From Pseudomonadota bacterium (lineage in GTDB: Bacteria > Myxococcota_A > Bradymonadia > UBA4248): a stretch of DNA of 46,311 nt. Below, piece after piece: positions 1-8,333 of this stretch. The position numbers were made by a program, and so were the translations under genes. A model generated the notes under the pieces. That model had not been told where the DNA came from and ran no database searches. It saw only the letters and a list, made by a program, of their open reading frames with translations. The DNA lies in NCBI GenBank assembly GCA_017421975.1, contig JAFOHE010000022.1, forward strand, positions 1 through 46,311, given 5' to 3'. The stretch's first letter is position 1; each line of letters begins with the position of its first letter.

Positions 1-381
1 CTGGCCAAAAATAAATTGTTTCAAAAGCAGTTGCCAGGTCGTTTTTTTTTGGGGTTTTAAATTTGAAACATCGCCGACGGCAATAGTACAGTTATTTTGT
101 GCAATGGCAGATGCGTTATATTTAATTGCTTTTTCAACAGAAAGCGCTGAATAATCGAAGCCATCAACGTTGGCGTGAGGGTATTTTTTTTGAAGGGCTG
201 CGATGTTACGGCCGCCACCACAGCCTAAATCGACAGCGCTTTGGGGTGCAATGCCTGGCATGAGCGATAACGCCCAATCTGCAAGTTCTGCATGACCTGA
301 GTTCATGCCGCGTAGCATGAGGGCACCCAGGAAGCCCTCGGGTTTTTTTGTTTGGCTAAAGAATTGTCTCAAGATTTGCAT
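1..381 (-). CDS. class I SAM-dependent methyltransferase, 3' part cut by window edge, frame broken in a poly-A tract
   Basis: Read on the minus strand from the ATG at 381. The protein begins MQILRQFFSQ and carries the SAM-binding motif VDLGCGGGRN (about residues 50-59), then FDYSALSVEKA and GDVSNL, typical of Rossmann-fold methyltransferases. At residues 111-113 the gene runs through nine A's (plus-strand T's at 42-50). In the zero frame the protein then becomes unfamiliar (TTWQLLLKQF). One additional A would give NDLATAFETIYFWP, which is what this family normally has after GDVSNL. The gene is therefore frame-disrupted as read: a real frameshift, a slippage/phase-variable tract or a sequencing error. 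The substrate is unknown. The upstream ATG is the only good start. The C-terminal half lies outside the window. Confidence 0.75.
   Translation of the reverse strand, partial: MQILRQFFSQTKKPEGFLGALMLRGMNSGHAELADWALSLMPGIAPQSAVDLGCGGGRNIAALQKKYPHANVDGFDYSALSVEKAIKYNASAIAQNNCTIAVGDVSNLKPQKKTTWQLLLKQFIFGQ
42..50 (-). repeat. A9 homopolymer inside the methyltransferase
   Basis: Nine consecutive T's on the plus strand (A's in the coding direction), immediately preceded in the coding direction by CCCC. The tract coincides exactly with the point where the methyltransferase reading frame departs from family-like sequence. Tracts of this length are known sites of RNA polymerase slippage and replication slippage. 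Confidence 0.8.
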
Positions 382-420
382 TTTAGTACGCCTTTATGAA
401 TTTATTAGATATTGCTAAAA

Positions 421-440
421 TTGTTAGGATTGCCTAACAA
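421..440. promoter_or_regulatory. perfect 8-bp inverted repeat, candidate operator
   Basis: TTGTTAGG, a 4-base spacer (ATTG) and CCTAACAA form a perfect dyad 40 bases upstream of the methyltransferase start. It sits in an AT-rich stretch suited to a promoter. The size and symmetry fit a dimeric repressor site, but no regulator is encoded nearby, so the role is inferred. Confidence 0.4.
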
Positions 441-723
441 ATGAATCATGGCACAAAAATGAAAAGAGTCAAGTATAATTGCAGAAGGCATGCATTTTGA
501 GTCATGAATCGTCGTCTTTTTGAGGATTTCAAGCAGGTTTTGGTGGCTCTTCTAAGGGAGAGCGCTGTAGATTTTTACGCTTGTTCGTGGGCACACTGGA
601 AGCGTGCGCGTGTGGTGTGGATGCAGATCGCAAGCGTGCTGTTTATGGCTTAGTCATGTGTCGTCGGCAAAGTCGTTTGCTCTATTGGAGAAGCGTTGCC
701 TACACAACGGCCAGGGGGGAACA

Positions 724-766
724 CCTCGTCCATGTCAAAAGTGTGTTTTAAGGAGAATGGACGAGG
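724..766. repeat. 10-bp inverted repeat with 23-base loop
   Basis: CCTCGTCCAT and ATGGACGAGG flank 23 bases just past the 3' end of the lipid kinase gene. No T-run follows on either strand, so it is not a standard intrinsic terminator. It may still fold in the lipid kinase transcript as a 3' hairpin. Confidence 0.4.
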
Positions 767-784
767 GGGCGTGAGATGATTCAG

Positions 785-1720
785 CTAAGCTTCAGGTATG
801 GGGGAGATTGGACGAGCCCCTTGGGGAACGATGAAGCGCGTGGCATGCGGTGCGATTTGTACGGTGAACTCGCTCGCTTTGATGGGTTCACCGTCCATGG
901 CGTAGACGAATCCCGGCGTCGCTTTGACATGGATTGTTTTGGCACGTTTAAAATGGATAAAAGAGCGGTAGTCGGGATTTGAAAGATGGGAACCATCTTT
1001 ATAGTGGCTGAAGACCTTAAAAAACATGAGAAGTGAAATGGGGTCGATGAGACAGACGTCGAGCCAGCCGTCGTCGTTTCGTGAGCGTGGGGCGCATCGA
1101 TAGGAGCCGCCGACATACTGACCGTTAGCAATGGTACAGAGGAGCAATGTTCCTTTAGGATTGATGATTTCGCCATCGGCTTCGACAGAACAGATGTGTT
1201 TTCTGGCCGTGAACAGGCCTTTGATGACAGCGGAAGGATAGGCATGCTTACCGCCGATGATGGGTTTACGTCGGATATCGCAGATGGTTTGAGCGACGCT
1301 TGAATCGAAGCCGAAGTGAGTTGCGTTGATGGCAAATTTGTCGCCGACGCGGATAAGGTCAATGGGCAGTTCATCACCTTCAATGAGCGCATTGAGATTG
1401 AGGAAGGGGGCCGAACCACCGTAATATTTGACGAAATCGTTACCGGAGCCACATGGGAAGCATCCCAAAGCTGCGTAAGGAAACTGAGCCGTTGCATTGG
1501 CTGCTTCGGAGAGCGTTCCATCTCCGCCGCAGGCATAGAAGCGGACGGGTTCCGTATGCGCTTTGCAGTAAGATTTAATGAAGCGCGTGGCGTCTCCCAC
1601 GCCAGTTGTAATGTAACATTCGCATTGGTCTTTGTATTTGGAAGCGTCGATTTGAGATTGAATCCGCGACGTGGCGTTTTCTTTTCCGGAAGCAGGATTG
1701 ACGATGAAAATGTGTTTCAT
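785..1720 (-). CDS. diacylglycerol/lipid kinase family protein (DagK/YegS-like)
   Basis: A 311-residue soluble protein of the diacylglycerol kinase catalytic family, which transfers phosphate from ATP to a lipid hydroxyl. The N-terminus has NPASGK (residues 8-13) and the family signature GGDGT (65-69), followed by a Gly-rich loop GCFPCGSGNDF that fits the nucleotide site. The C-terminal half matches the beta-sandwich domain of YegS/BmrU-type kinases, including FAINATHFGFDS and YAMDGEPI. The length is normal for the family. It follows asnS on the same strand, but an intrinsic terminator separates them, so it probably has its own promoter. The lipid substrate cannot be read from sequence. Confidence 0.85.
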   Translation of the reverse strand: MKHIFIVNPASGKENATSRIQSQIDASKYKDQCECYITTGVGDATRFIKSYCKAHTEPVRFYACGGDGTLSEAANATAQFPYAALGCFPCGSGNDFVKYYGGSAPFLNLNALIEGDELPIDLIRVGDKFAINATHFGFDSSVAQTICDIRRKPIIGGKHAYPSAVIKGLFTARKHICSVEADGEIINPKGTLLLCTIANGQYVGGSYRCAPRSRNDDGWLDVCLIDPISLLMFFKVFSHYKDGSHLSNPDYRSFIHFKRAKTIHVKATPGFVYAMDGEPIKASEFTVQIAPHATRFIVPQGARPISPIPEA

Positions 1721-1761
1721 GGCGTTGTGTTGGAGAACCGAAGGGCAGAAGATCGCGTAAA

Positions 1762-1786
1762 CTAAAAAGCCCGCGGGAAGCGGGCA
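1762..1786 (-). terminator. intrinsic terminator of asnS
   Basis: On the minus strand the stem GCCCGC, loop TTCCC and stem GCGGGC are followed by TTTTT, about 20 bases past the asnS stop codon. This is a textbook rho-independent terminator lying between asnS and the lipid kinase gene. Confidence 0.85.
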
Positions 1787-1806
1787 TGATTATGTGAGGT
1801 TGCTTA

Positions 1807-3210
1807 TTAGAAGGCGATTTGGCGCGGCGCACGAGGGAAGGGGATGACGTCACGAATGTTATCGAGGCCGGTGGCGTACATCATGGCGCGTTCAAAGCCG
1901 AGTCCGAAGCCAGCATGTGGGACGGTACCATAGCGACGAAGATCGCGATACCAGCTGTATTCTTCTTTGACCATGCCGAGTTCTTCGAGGCGTTTGTCGA
2001 AGTAGTCGAGTCGTTCTTCGCGCTGGCTTCCGCCGATCATTTCACCGATGCCAGGGACGAGGACATCCATGGCAGCGACGGTTTTGTTATCGTCGTTTAA
2101 GCGCATATAGAAGGCTTTGATTTCTTTAGGATAATTGATGACAGCGACGGGTCCGCCGACGACTTTTTCGGTCAAAGCCCGTTCGTGTTCCGTTTGCATA
2201 TCCATGCCCCAGAAGACGTCGAAATCGAATTTCTGGTCGAGTTTCTGGAGGCGATCGACGGCTTCGGTGTAATCCATGACGGTAAGATGGGAGTTGACGA
2301 GGGATTCGAGGCGACGGATGCAGTCTTTGTCGACGCGCTGTTGGAAGAAGGCCATATCATCGGCGCGTTCATCGAGGACGGTTTTGAAGATGTGTTGAAT
2401 GAAAGACCATGCAAGTTCGGCATCATCATGGAGATCGGCGAAAGCGATTTCGGGTTCGACCATCCAGAATTCGGAGAGGTGACGACGCGTATTGGAATTT
2501 TCGGCACGGAAGGTTGGTCCGAAGGTGTAGACGCGTGTCAGCGCCGTGGCGTATGTTTCGACGTTAAGTTGTCCGGAAACAGTAAGGTGAGCTGGTTTTC
2601 CGAAAAAATCCTGGCTGTAATCGACGTCACCATTTTCGAGGCGTGGAAGATTGGCGAGATCGAGCGTTGAAACGCGGAACATATCGCCCGCGCCTTCACA
2701 GTCACTTCCCGTAATCAGAGGGGTATGAACCCAGTAGAACTGTCGTTCGTCGAAGAAGCGGTGAACAGCCATTGACAGCGTATGTCGAATGCGAGCGACG
2801 GCACCAAAGAGGTTTGTTCTTGGGCGGAGGTGGGCGACTTCACGCAAAAACTCTCTCGAGTGCGCTTTGGGCTGAATAGGGTAGCTGTTTGGATCTTCAA
2901 CCCAACCGACGACTTCGACGCGATCGGCGATGACTTCGTGCGCCTGTTTGCCGCCTTCAGATTCGACGAGTTTGCCTTCAATGCGAACGGCGCAACCGCA
3001 CGTGATGCGCATGATGTCTGATGCATAGTTGGAAAGCGTGTTATTGGCAACGACCTGGATAAGCGCGAAACACGTGCCATCACTTACGTTGATGAAGGAA
3101 AATGCCTTGGAATTGCGGATTGTGCGCACCCAGCCTTCGATGCAAACGTTGGTGCCAACGGCGATTTTGCCAGACTGGATATCTTTGATCATGGTGACCT
3201 GTTTGGACAT
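1807..3210 (-). CDS. asnS: asparaginyl-tRNA synthetase
   Basis: A class II aminoacyl-tRNA synthetase of 467 residues, the usual AsnRS length, charging tRNA-Asn with asparagine in the cytoplasm. An N-terminal OB-fold anticodon-binding domain (about residues 15-105, with [14 protein letters not shown]) precedes the catalytic core. Motif 2 appears as [21 protein letters not shown] and motif 3 as [15 protein letters not shown] near the C-terminus, ending in the family-typical [10 protein letters not shown]. The HLSEFWM sequence after the motif 2 Arg favours AsnRS over AspRS. GGGAGT lies seven bases before the ATG at 3210, supporting this start. An inverted repeat (TGACCC at 3241-3246, GGGTCA at 3256-3261) lies in the leader and could be regulatory. 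Confidence 0.96.
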   Translation of the reverse strand: MSKQVTMIKDIQSGKIAVGTNVCIEGWVRTIRNSKAFSFINVSDGTCFALIQVVANNTLSNYASDIMRITCGCAVRIEGKLVESEGGKQAHEVIADRVEVVGWVEDPNSYPIQPKAHSREFLREVAHLRPRTNLFGAVARIRHTLSMAVHRFFDERQFYWVHTPLITGSDCEGAGDMFRVSTLDLANLPRLENGDVDYSQDFFGKPAHLTVSGQLNVETYATALTRVYTFGPTFRAENSNTRRHLSEFWMVEPEIAFADLHDDAELAWSFIQHIFKTVLDERADDMAFFQQRVDKDCIRRLESLVNSHLTVMDYTEAVDRLQKLDQKFDFDVFWGMDMQTEHERALTEKVVGGPVAVINYPKEIKAFYMRLNDDNKTVAAMDVLVPGIGEMIGGSQREERLDYFDKRLEELGMVKEEYSWYRDLRRYGTVPHAGFGLGFERAMMYATGLDNIRDVIPFPRAPRQIAF

Positions 3211-3425
3211 ATATGAACTCCCAAATGAATTGACGTGATTTGACCCCGCTGTGGTGGGTCAGTCCAAAAACGAATGTTTATAATCACGAATGGCGCATTT
3301 TTTCAAGCTGTGTCCTGCATGAAACGTTGCAGGAATCGGAAATAGGGTTGCGTCAACAATAAGAAATCGTATAAAATTGTATGTCCTTATTTGAAGGGAT
3401 CAACCTGTTTTGGGAGGAATAGATC

Positions 3426-4598
3426 ATGATGAGTGATGATGATAAGCGCATGGATTCTGAGAAAACATCTGAAGAGAAAATTGCGGATGTGATTGATTTT
3501 GAAGAAGCGCGAGAGAAAAAAGAAGCCGAAAATACGGATAGTAATGCGAATTCTGAACCCATATCTCTCGGCGAGGCCATTGAAGGCATCAAAGAGATGT
3601 TTGCCAGTCTTCGTGCGCAGATGGAGCCCGTCCGTCATACCATCAACGATTTGATTGATGCATCCAAAGCCGGCGTTGCGTCAGCGCGTGAAAAGATGGG
3701 ACTTGATGAAGAAGGTGAGCCGAAAGACGCCGCCAATGACGAAGCGGATACTGTCAAAGATGAAGCTGCTTCTTCTTTATCTTCAAACGATGAAGATAAA
3801 GAAGCCAAAGATATTATTGATGGCGGTTTTGAGCGTGCCAAAGCAGCCATGACGGCAGAGCAGGAGACTGTGAAAGAAACGAGCGAAGTCATTAATCTCG
3901 CTTATGAACGCCTGAAACGCCAGGGTATTGAGAAAAAGATCGACCTTCAAAACGTCATTCGTGAGCAATTTGAAGCATACGCCGACAAAAATCTCACGGA
4001 TAAGGATTACACGATAGACGAAAATGGCAAAAAAGTTGTCAAACTTGATGCCAAATTTATGCAGGAACACGGTATGGAAGCGATACCGACAGTTCTTGGT
4101 GGCATTGCCCATTCGGTCGTGGGGACGCTTTTTGGGGATGTTTTGGGCATTCAGCCAGATAAGCCCAAGGATGAAGAAGTTGCATCTGATGAAGCAGGCA
4201 CAGATGCTTCGGATGCTTCGTCAGCCACCAAAGATGAGCCGAAATATAAAGTTCAGTTTGATTTTGCGAAACTCCTCGGAGAGGCCATCAAAGGGGCAAA
4301 AATCTCTTCAGTGAAATCTTCTGAAACGGGAGAAACAATTGATTATGATAACAAAGACGCAGCTGTTGCAAGAGAAGTTGCCTCAAAAGGTGCGCAACTG
4401 ATGGAAGACGTCTTAAATGGCAAAGAACCTGACGAATCATTGTCTAAAATTGAAGGCGTCATAAAAGAAGCGCAAGCACCGGCATCGCTGACGCCTGAAG
4501 AGATTACGCCTGTCGATGAGAAGCATCAGCGCATCCTTGATCTTGCAAAAGAATATGATCATGCGCTGAAAGGCGAGGATGAAAACGACGAGACGTAG
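3426..4598 (+). CDS. acidic, helix-rich hypothetical protein
   Basis: A 390-residue protein I do not recognise. It has no signal peptide or transmembrane segment and is dominated by Glu, Asp, Lys and Ala, with long charged stretches predicted to be helical or disordered. Two more hydrophobic islands stand out: LGEAIEGIKEMFASLRAQM (around residue 50) and TVLGGIAHSVVGTLFGDVLG (around residue 225). A strong GGAGG ends eight bases before the first of two tandem ATG codons (3426 and 3429). It is monocistronic, divergent from asnS and followed by a weak terminator-like hairpin. A cytoplasmic structural or scaffold role is possible but is only a guess. Confidence 0.75.
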   Translation: MMSDDDKRMDSEKTSEEKIADVIDFEEAREKKEAENTDSNANSEPISLGEAIEGIKEMFASLRAQMEPVRHTINDLIDASKAGVASAREKMGLDEEGEPKDAANDEADTVKDEAASSLSSNDEDKEAKDIIDGGFERAKAAMTAEQETVKETSEVINLAYERLKRQGIEKKIDLQNVIREQFEAYADKNLTDKDYTIDENGKKVVKLDAKFMQEHGMEAIPTVLGGIAHSVVGTLFGDVLGIQPDKPKDEEVASDEAGTDASDASSATKDEPKYKVQFDFAKLLGEAIKGAKISSVKSSETGETIDYDNKDAAVAREVASKGAQLMEDVLNGKEPDESLSKIEGVIKEAQAPASLTPEEITPVDEKHQRILDLAKEYDHALKGEDENDET

Positions 4599-4961
4599 AC
4601 TGCGTTTTGGCATTTTTCACGCGTGCCCCTTCCCTGCATGGGCAGGGGCGATTTTAAATTTTGTGCATGAACGTAGCGTAAACGTGTTCCCTTCATTCAT
4701 GGCCAGAGGCGTTTTTTGTCGTGTGGATGGCGCGGCATATTGAGCCATGATTGGGTAATTAATTGTATTGAAAAAAACGCATAATATGCGTCTTGGTGTA
4801 CAGCTTCGTTATCTTATTGAAAAAGTATCGTTGTATTCCTTTTTGACGCAAATCATTTATGAGCGTAAAGTAACAAAAGTCAGTTTTACTGACGCTGGCA
4901 AGCATATCTTTGACATAGATAGAGATATGCATTTTGTTTATTTTATTGGAGGATCGACTTT
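4599..4961. other. intergenic region upstream of the aquaporin gene
   Basis: About 360 bases. It contains the hairpin listed at 4632-4658 and a perfect 5-bp dyad GTCAG-TTTTA-CTGAC (4879-4893). A TTGACA lies at 4910-4915, without a well-placed -10 box. A 65-codon ORF starting at TTG 4768 overlaps the aquaporin start but has no ribosome binding site and an unremarkable sequence, so it is not called. Confidence 0.45.
4632..4658 (+). terminator. weak terminator-like hairpin after the acidic protein gene
   Basis: CCCTGC, loop ATGG and GCAGGG form a 6-bp stem, extended by flanking GCCCC/GGC. An interrupted T-rich stretch (ATTTTAAATTTT) follows. The T-run is weak, so termination here is plausible rather than certain. 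Confidence 0.45.
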
Positions 4962-5810
4962 ATGAGTCTTATTAAACAATCCATTGCCGAGTTGATCGGT
5001 ACATTTTGGCTTGTCTTTGGCGGTTGCGGCGCTGCGCTTCTCGCCTGTGGAGTACCCGATAATGGTATTGGTTATCTCGGCGTTTCTCTTGCTTTTGGTT
5101 TGACGGTTTTGACGATGGCTTTTGCCATTGGCCATATTTCCGGTTGCCATTTGAACCCCGCTGTCACGCTTGGTCTTCTTGCTTCCGGTCGTGACAAAGA
5201 TCCCAAACGTGCCGTTTTCTTCATTATTGCTCAGTGCATTGGTGGCATCATTGCTGCTGGTCTTCTCTTTGCAATCGTCAAAAACTCGCTCAATATTCCT
5301 GATTCTGGTGCTCTAGCTGGTACATTTGCAACAAACGGTTGGTCAACGGATGGTGCTGCCCGTTTTGGTAATATTGCTTATGGCATGGGTGCAGCTTTTG
5401 CGATTGAAGCTGTCCTTACCTGCATTTTCCTCTTTGTCATCATCGGTGCGACGGACAAACGTGCGCCTGCCGGCTTTGGCCCGATCGCCATCGGTCTTTG
5501 CCTGACGCTCATCCACCTGATTAGTATTCCTGTGACCAACACGTCTGTCAACCCTGCGCGTTCGACGGCAATGGCGATTTTCGTTGGTGGTGAACCCGTG
5601 AGCCAGCTCTGGCTGTTCTGGGTTGCGCCTATCCTCGGCGCTGTGATTGCTGGCCTGCTTTATCGTTTTGTTTTCGAAGCAAAAGATGAATGCTGCTGCG
5701 GTGGCAAATGCAAATGCGATGATTGCAAATGCGAAAAGAAAGCTGAGAAAGTAGAAGAGAAGAAAGAAGAAAAAGCTGAAGAGAAGAAGGAAGAAAAAGC
5801 TTCTGAATAA
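4962..5810 (+). CDS. aqpZ: aquaporin Z-like water channel with cysteine-rich, Lys/Glu-rich C-terminal tail
   Basis: A six-helix MIP-family channel of the inner membrane. Both half-helix signatures are present, HLNPAVTLG in the first half and SVNPARSTA in the second, with the selectivity-filter Arg after the second NPA. The core ends near residue 238, close to the normal AqpZ length of about 230. Residues 239-282 are extra: seven cysteines in fourteen residues (244-257, pattern CCC-x3-C-x-C-x2-C-x-C), followed by a run of Lys and Glu. The cysteine block resembles a small metallothionein-like metal site. The tail should be cytosolic by standard AqpZ topology. GGAGG precedes the ATG and a strong terminator follows. 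Water versus glycerol selectivity is inferred from AqpZ-like sequence. Confidence 0.93.
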   Translation: MSLIKQSIAELIGTFWLVFGGCGAALLACGVPDNGIGYLGVSLAFGLTVLTMAFAIGHISGCHLNPAVTLGLLASGRDKDPKRAVFFIIAQCIGGIIAAGLLFAIVKNSLNIPDSGALAGTFATNGWSTDGAARFGNIAYGMGAAFAIEAVLTCIFLFVIIGATDKRAPAGFGPIAIGLCLTLIHLISIPVTNTSVNPARSTAMAIFVGGEPVSQLWLFWVAPILGAVIAGLLYRFVFEAKDECCCGGKCKCDDCKCEKKAEKVEEKKEEKAEEKKEEKASE

Positions 5811-5833
5811 TCGTCAGCAGAAGTCATGAAAAA

Positions 5834-5859
5834 GGCGGATTTTAGGATCCGCCTTTTTT
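5834..5859 (+). terminator. intrinsic terminator of the aquaporin gene
   Basis: GGCGGAT, loop TTTAGG and ATCCGCC are followed directly by six T's, 24 bases after the stop codon. It is a strong rho-independent terminator. Confidence 0.88.
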
Positions 5860-5953
5860 AGTTTTTAATGCGATTGGAAGCGTCATGATTGATGCAAGCG
5901 TCATGTTTTTGTGGTTGGTATAAACCAACTCCGGCATGATGATTCGTAGTTTT

Positions 5954-6106
5954 GGGGGCGTTGCGGGGGATGCCCCCGCAGAGGGGGTAGCGGCGTATGG
6001 CGCAGAAGGGGGCGTTGCTATCGGCGGAGCCGATACGCAACGCGGCGCGGCTTCTCGCTTTGCTCAATACGCCGCGCCATAGCCGCGCAGGGGGCGTCTG
6101 CCCCCT
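5954..6106 (+). repeat. palindromic intergenic element, copy 1 (86-bp core)
   Basis: A GC-rich element built of nested inverted repeats. The left end has the hairpin GCGGGGG-AT-GCCCCCGC, then AGAGGGGGTAGCGGCG. The 86-bp core (5996-6081) starts TATGGCGC and ends with its complement GCGCCATA. It contains an inner stem-loop whose tip is ATCGGC-GGA-GCCGAT (6020-6034). The right end is GCCGCGC followed by hairpin GGGGGC-GTCT-GCCCCC. It lies between convergent genes, with the right end 5 nt past the stop of the response regulator gene. Four further copies occur in the window. Confidence 0.85.
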
Positions 6107-6111
6107 CAAAA

Positions 6112-7605
6112 TTAATCGTTATTTTCCCTGTCGCCATCGAGTTTTTTAAGTTTCCGATGGAGGCTTGTGCGTTCGATGGCCAGAACATCCGCCGTTCGAG
6201 AAACATTGTTGCCCAAGAGTTTAAGCGTTGCCTGAATGTAAGCGAATTCGGCAATGGCGCGGAAATCGCGCAGTGGCATGGAGCCTGGTTTGATGGCGGC
6301 GATTTCAGCCATGGGAGATTGATCTTCGGAAGGTGTTATGGGTAGGGCGGCAGCCGTATCATCGATTTGGGGTGCCGATTCTGTGGGTGTGACAGTCGTT
6401 GGCTCTGCTTGTGGTGTATCAGGCAACGGCATGAGGGGGACTTCGTCGGTGACGTCGACGGGAAGATCGGCGAGCGTGACCGTATCGGAACACATGATGA
6501 CGAAGCGCTCACAAATGTTTCGGAGTTCACGGATGTTGCCTGGGTAGCTGTATCGGCTCAACAGATCCATGGCGCGGTCACTGACGTTGAGTACAGGTCT
6601 TCCGTATTCCATGGCGATTTGTTTGAGGAAGACGTTGATGAGGAGAGGGACGTCTTCGAGTCGTTCGCGCAAGGGGGGAACGTGGATAGGCACGACGTTG
6701 AGTCGGAAGTAGAGGTCTTCGCGGAAAGTGCCTTCAGCGACAGCTTTTTTGAGGTCTTTGTTCGTTGCAGCAATGACGCGGACATCGACGGTTTCGAGTT
6801 TTTCGCCACCGACGCGTGTGAACTCACCATTTTGTAGGACGCGCAGGACTTTTGCCTGAGCGGCGAGTGACATATCGCCGATTTCGTCGAGGAAGATGGT
6901 TCCGCCGTCAGCCATTTCGAAGAGACCTCGTTTTTTAACGGCAGCGCCTGTAAATGAACCTTTTTCGTGTCCGAAGAGCTCGCTTTCGATGAGTTCAGAA
7001 GGGATGGCGCTGCAATTAACTTTGACAAAAGAGCGTTTGGCGCGTTGAGACAGGGCGTGGATGGAACGCGCGACGAGGTCTTTTCCGACGCCGGATTCGC
7101 CCAGAATGAGGACTTTTCCCATGGTTGGACCGACGACTTCAACGGATTTCCGGATTTTCTGCATGGCAGGTGAGTTTCCGATCATGCCACAATAACGTTC
7201 GTCGGCGGTTTCGAGAGATTGAACGCGTTGTGAAAGGATGTGGCGCTCTACGGCGTTTCGGACGGTCAAAATGAGACGTTCGCGGTCAATGGGTTTTTCG
7301 AGGAAATCGAACGCGCCTAAGCGCGTGGCGTTGACAGCGTCATTGAGTGTGGCGTGACCGCTCATCATAATAATTTCTGGTCGGTTATCGTCTTCACGGA
7401 TATGATCGAGCATTTCGATGCCGCTCATACCAGACATTTGTACGTCAGCGATGAGAACGTCATAAGGGTGTTCAGCGAGTTTGGAGAGCCCTTCCTCAGC
7501 ACTTGAAGCCGTCTCAATTTCGTAATCTTCGTCCATGAGTACCATACGGACAGTACGACAGATATTCTTTTCGTCATCGACAATCAGGATGTTTGCACAC
7601 GTCAT
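6112..7605 (-). CDS. NtrC-family sigma-54-dependent response regulator
   Basis: A 497-residue transcriptional activator with three parts. The receiver domain (residues 1-120) has the acidic pair DD at 10-11 and the phospho-acceptor D54 in LIADVQMSG. An AAA+ sigma-54 interaction domain follows (about 140-375), with Walker A GESGVGKD and the sigma-54 contact loop as GSFTGA instead of the commoner GAFTGA. A Pro/Thr-rich linker leads to a C-terminal Fis-type helix-turn-helix (NNVSRTADVLAIERTSLHRK). It lies 2 nt behind the nitroreductase lipoprotein gene on the same strand, so the two are almost certainly co-transcribed. No partner histidine kinase lies in the window. Target promoters are unknown. 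Confidence 0.93.
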   Translation of the reverse strand: MTCANILIVDDEKNICRTVRMVLMDEDYEIETASSAEEGLSKLAEHPYDVLIADVQMSGMSGIEMLDHIREDDNRPEIIMMSGHATLNDAVNATRLGAFDFLEKPIDRERLILTVRNAVERHILSQRVQSLETADERYCGMIGNSPAMQKIRKSVEVVGPTMGKVLILGESGVGKDLVARSIHALSQRAKRSFVKVNCSAIPSELIESELFGHEKGSFTGAAVKKRGLFEMADGGTIFLDEIGDMSLAAQAKVLRVLQNGEFTRVGGEKLETVDVRVIAATNKDLKKAVAEGTFREDLYFRLNVVPIHVPPLRERLEDVPLLINVFLKQIAMEYGRPVLNVSDRAMDLLSRYSYPGNIRELRNICERFVIMCSDTVTLADLPVDVTDEVPLMPLPDTPQAEPTTVTPTESAPQIDDTAAALPITPSEDQSPMAEIAAIKPGSMPLRDFRAIAEFAYIQATLKLLGNNVSRTADVLAIERTSLHRKLKKLDGDRENND

Positions 7606-7607
7606 AA

Positions 7608-8333
7608 TTATTTAGCCTCATATCCGACAGCCATATTGAAGAGCGGACGATTGGTCGGCTCAATGCCAAGTGATTTTTGTAATTCGGACTGATCACCGCG
7701 CATCATGCGGATGACCGTAGCGAGCCCTTCGGCAGCGCAATAGAGCGCAATATTTTGAGAAACGACGCCTGAATCAATGCCTTGAATAACTTCATTATCG
7801 GCAAAAGAAGAAGTCACGATCAATTCGACGGGGGCGGCTTTGACGGGACGCAGATCACCTTCTGCGACGCGAATGAGTTTGTGTGCGACGTGATCATAAC
7901 GATACGTGGCTTTTTCGAAGGCAACGAAGAGCGATACGCTTTGCAGATTTCGAGCCGATGGAGCGGTGCGCTTGCCGTCTTCGCGATTGATGCCGTTGCC
8001 AGACCAGAGCAGAGCCGAGAGCTGTTCAAGTGAAATCATCTGATCGGTATAACTTCGAATACTGCGTCTGTCCTGTAGGCATTGTGTCAATGTCGCCTTG
8101 ACGGGGAGTGGTTTAGGCAGGCTGATTTCTGCTTCGCCGACGGCGATGGGGGTTTGGGAAACTTTTTGAGCAGGCGCAGGTGCTTCGGCAGTCGGTGTCG
8201 CTTCGGCGGCAGCCGTGTTAGGCGCTTCGGCGGGTGGGGGCGTTACTGGCTGTTGCGGACAATTGCATGGTTCTGCCTGACAGGCAGTGATGAAGAAGCC
8301 GATACTCAGCATAAGACTTATTTTTTTTATCAT
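7608..8333 (-). CDS. nitroreductase-fold (SagB-type) lipoprotein
   Basis: A 241-residue exported protein. The N-terminus is a lipoprotein signal ending in the lipobox ITAC (about residue 18), followed by a Pro/Ala-rich linker to about residue 75. The rest matches the nitroreductase/SagB-type oxidoreductase family, which binds FMN: RRSIRSYTDQMISLEQLSALLWSGNGIN near the start of the domain, then TAPSARNLQSVSLFV and DSGVVSQNIALYCAAEGLATV. These are the usual FMN-contact and dimer regions. Placement as a lipoprotein outside the cytoplasm is unusual, because flavin must then be supplied there. It is the first gene of a two-gene unit with the response regulator. The substrate is unknown. Confidence 0.85.
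   Translation of the reverse strand: MIKKISLMLSIGFFITACQAEPCNCPQQPVTPPPAEAPNTAAAEATPTAEAPAPAQKVSQTPIAVGEAEISLPKPLPVKATLTQCLQDRRSIRSYTDQMISLEQLSALLWSGNGINREDGKRTAPSARNLQSVSLFVAFEKATYRYDHVAHKLIRVAEGDLRPVKAAPVELIVTSSFADNEVIQGIDSGVVSQNIALYCAAEGLATVIRMMRGDQSELQKSLGIEPTNRPLFNMAVGYEAK

Larger units (their letters stand above)
382..784. other. intergenic region without a convincing gene
   Basis: About 400 bases between the methyltransferase start and the end of the lipid kinase gene. It holds the palindrome at 421-440 and an inverted repeat at 724-766. A 49-codon plus-strand ORF (504-653, starting MNRRLFEDFK) lacks a clear ribosome binding site and any recognisable motif, so it is not called as a gene. 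No RNA gene was recognised. Confidence 0.5.

Noticed and set aside
4768-4965. 65-codon ORF overlapping the aquaporin start by four bases
   Set aside because: TTG start, no ribosome binding site and no family-like sequence. The overlap was tempting as translational coupling, but GGAGG serves the aquaporin directly.
5954-6106. Intrinsic terminator function for the palindromic element
   Set aside because: The stems are strong, but no T-run follows in either direction, and aqpZ already has its own terminator, so simple intrinsic termination does not explain the element.
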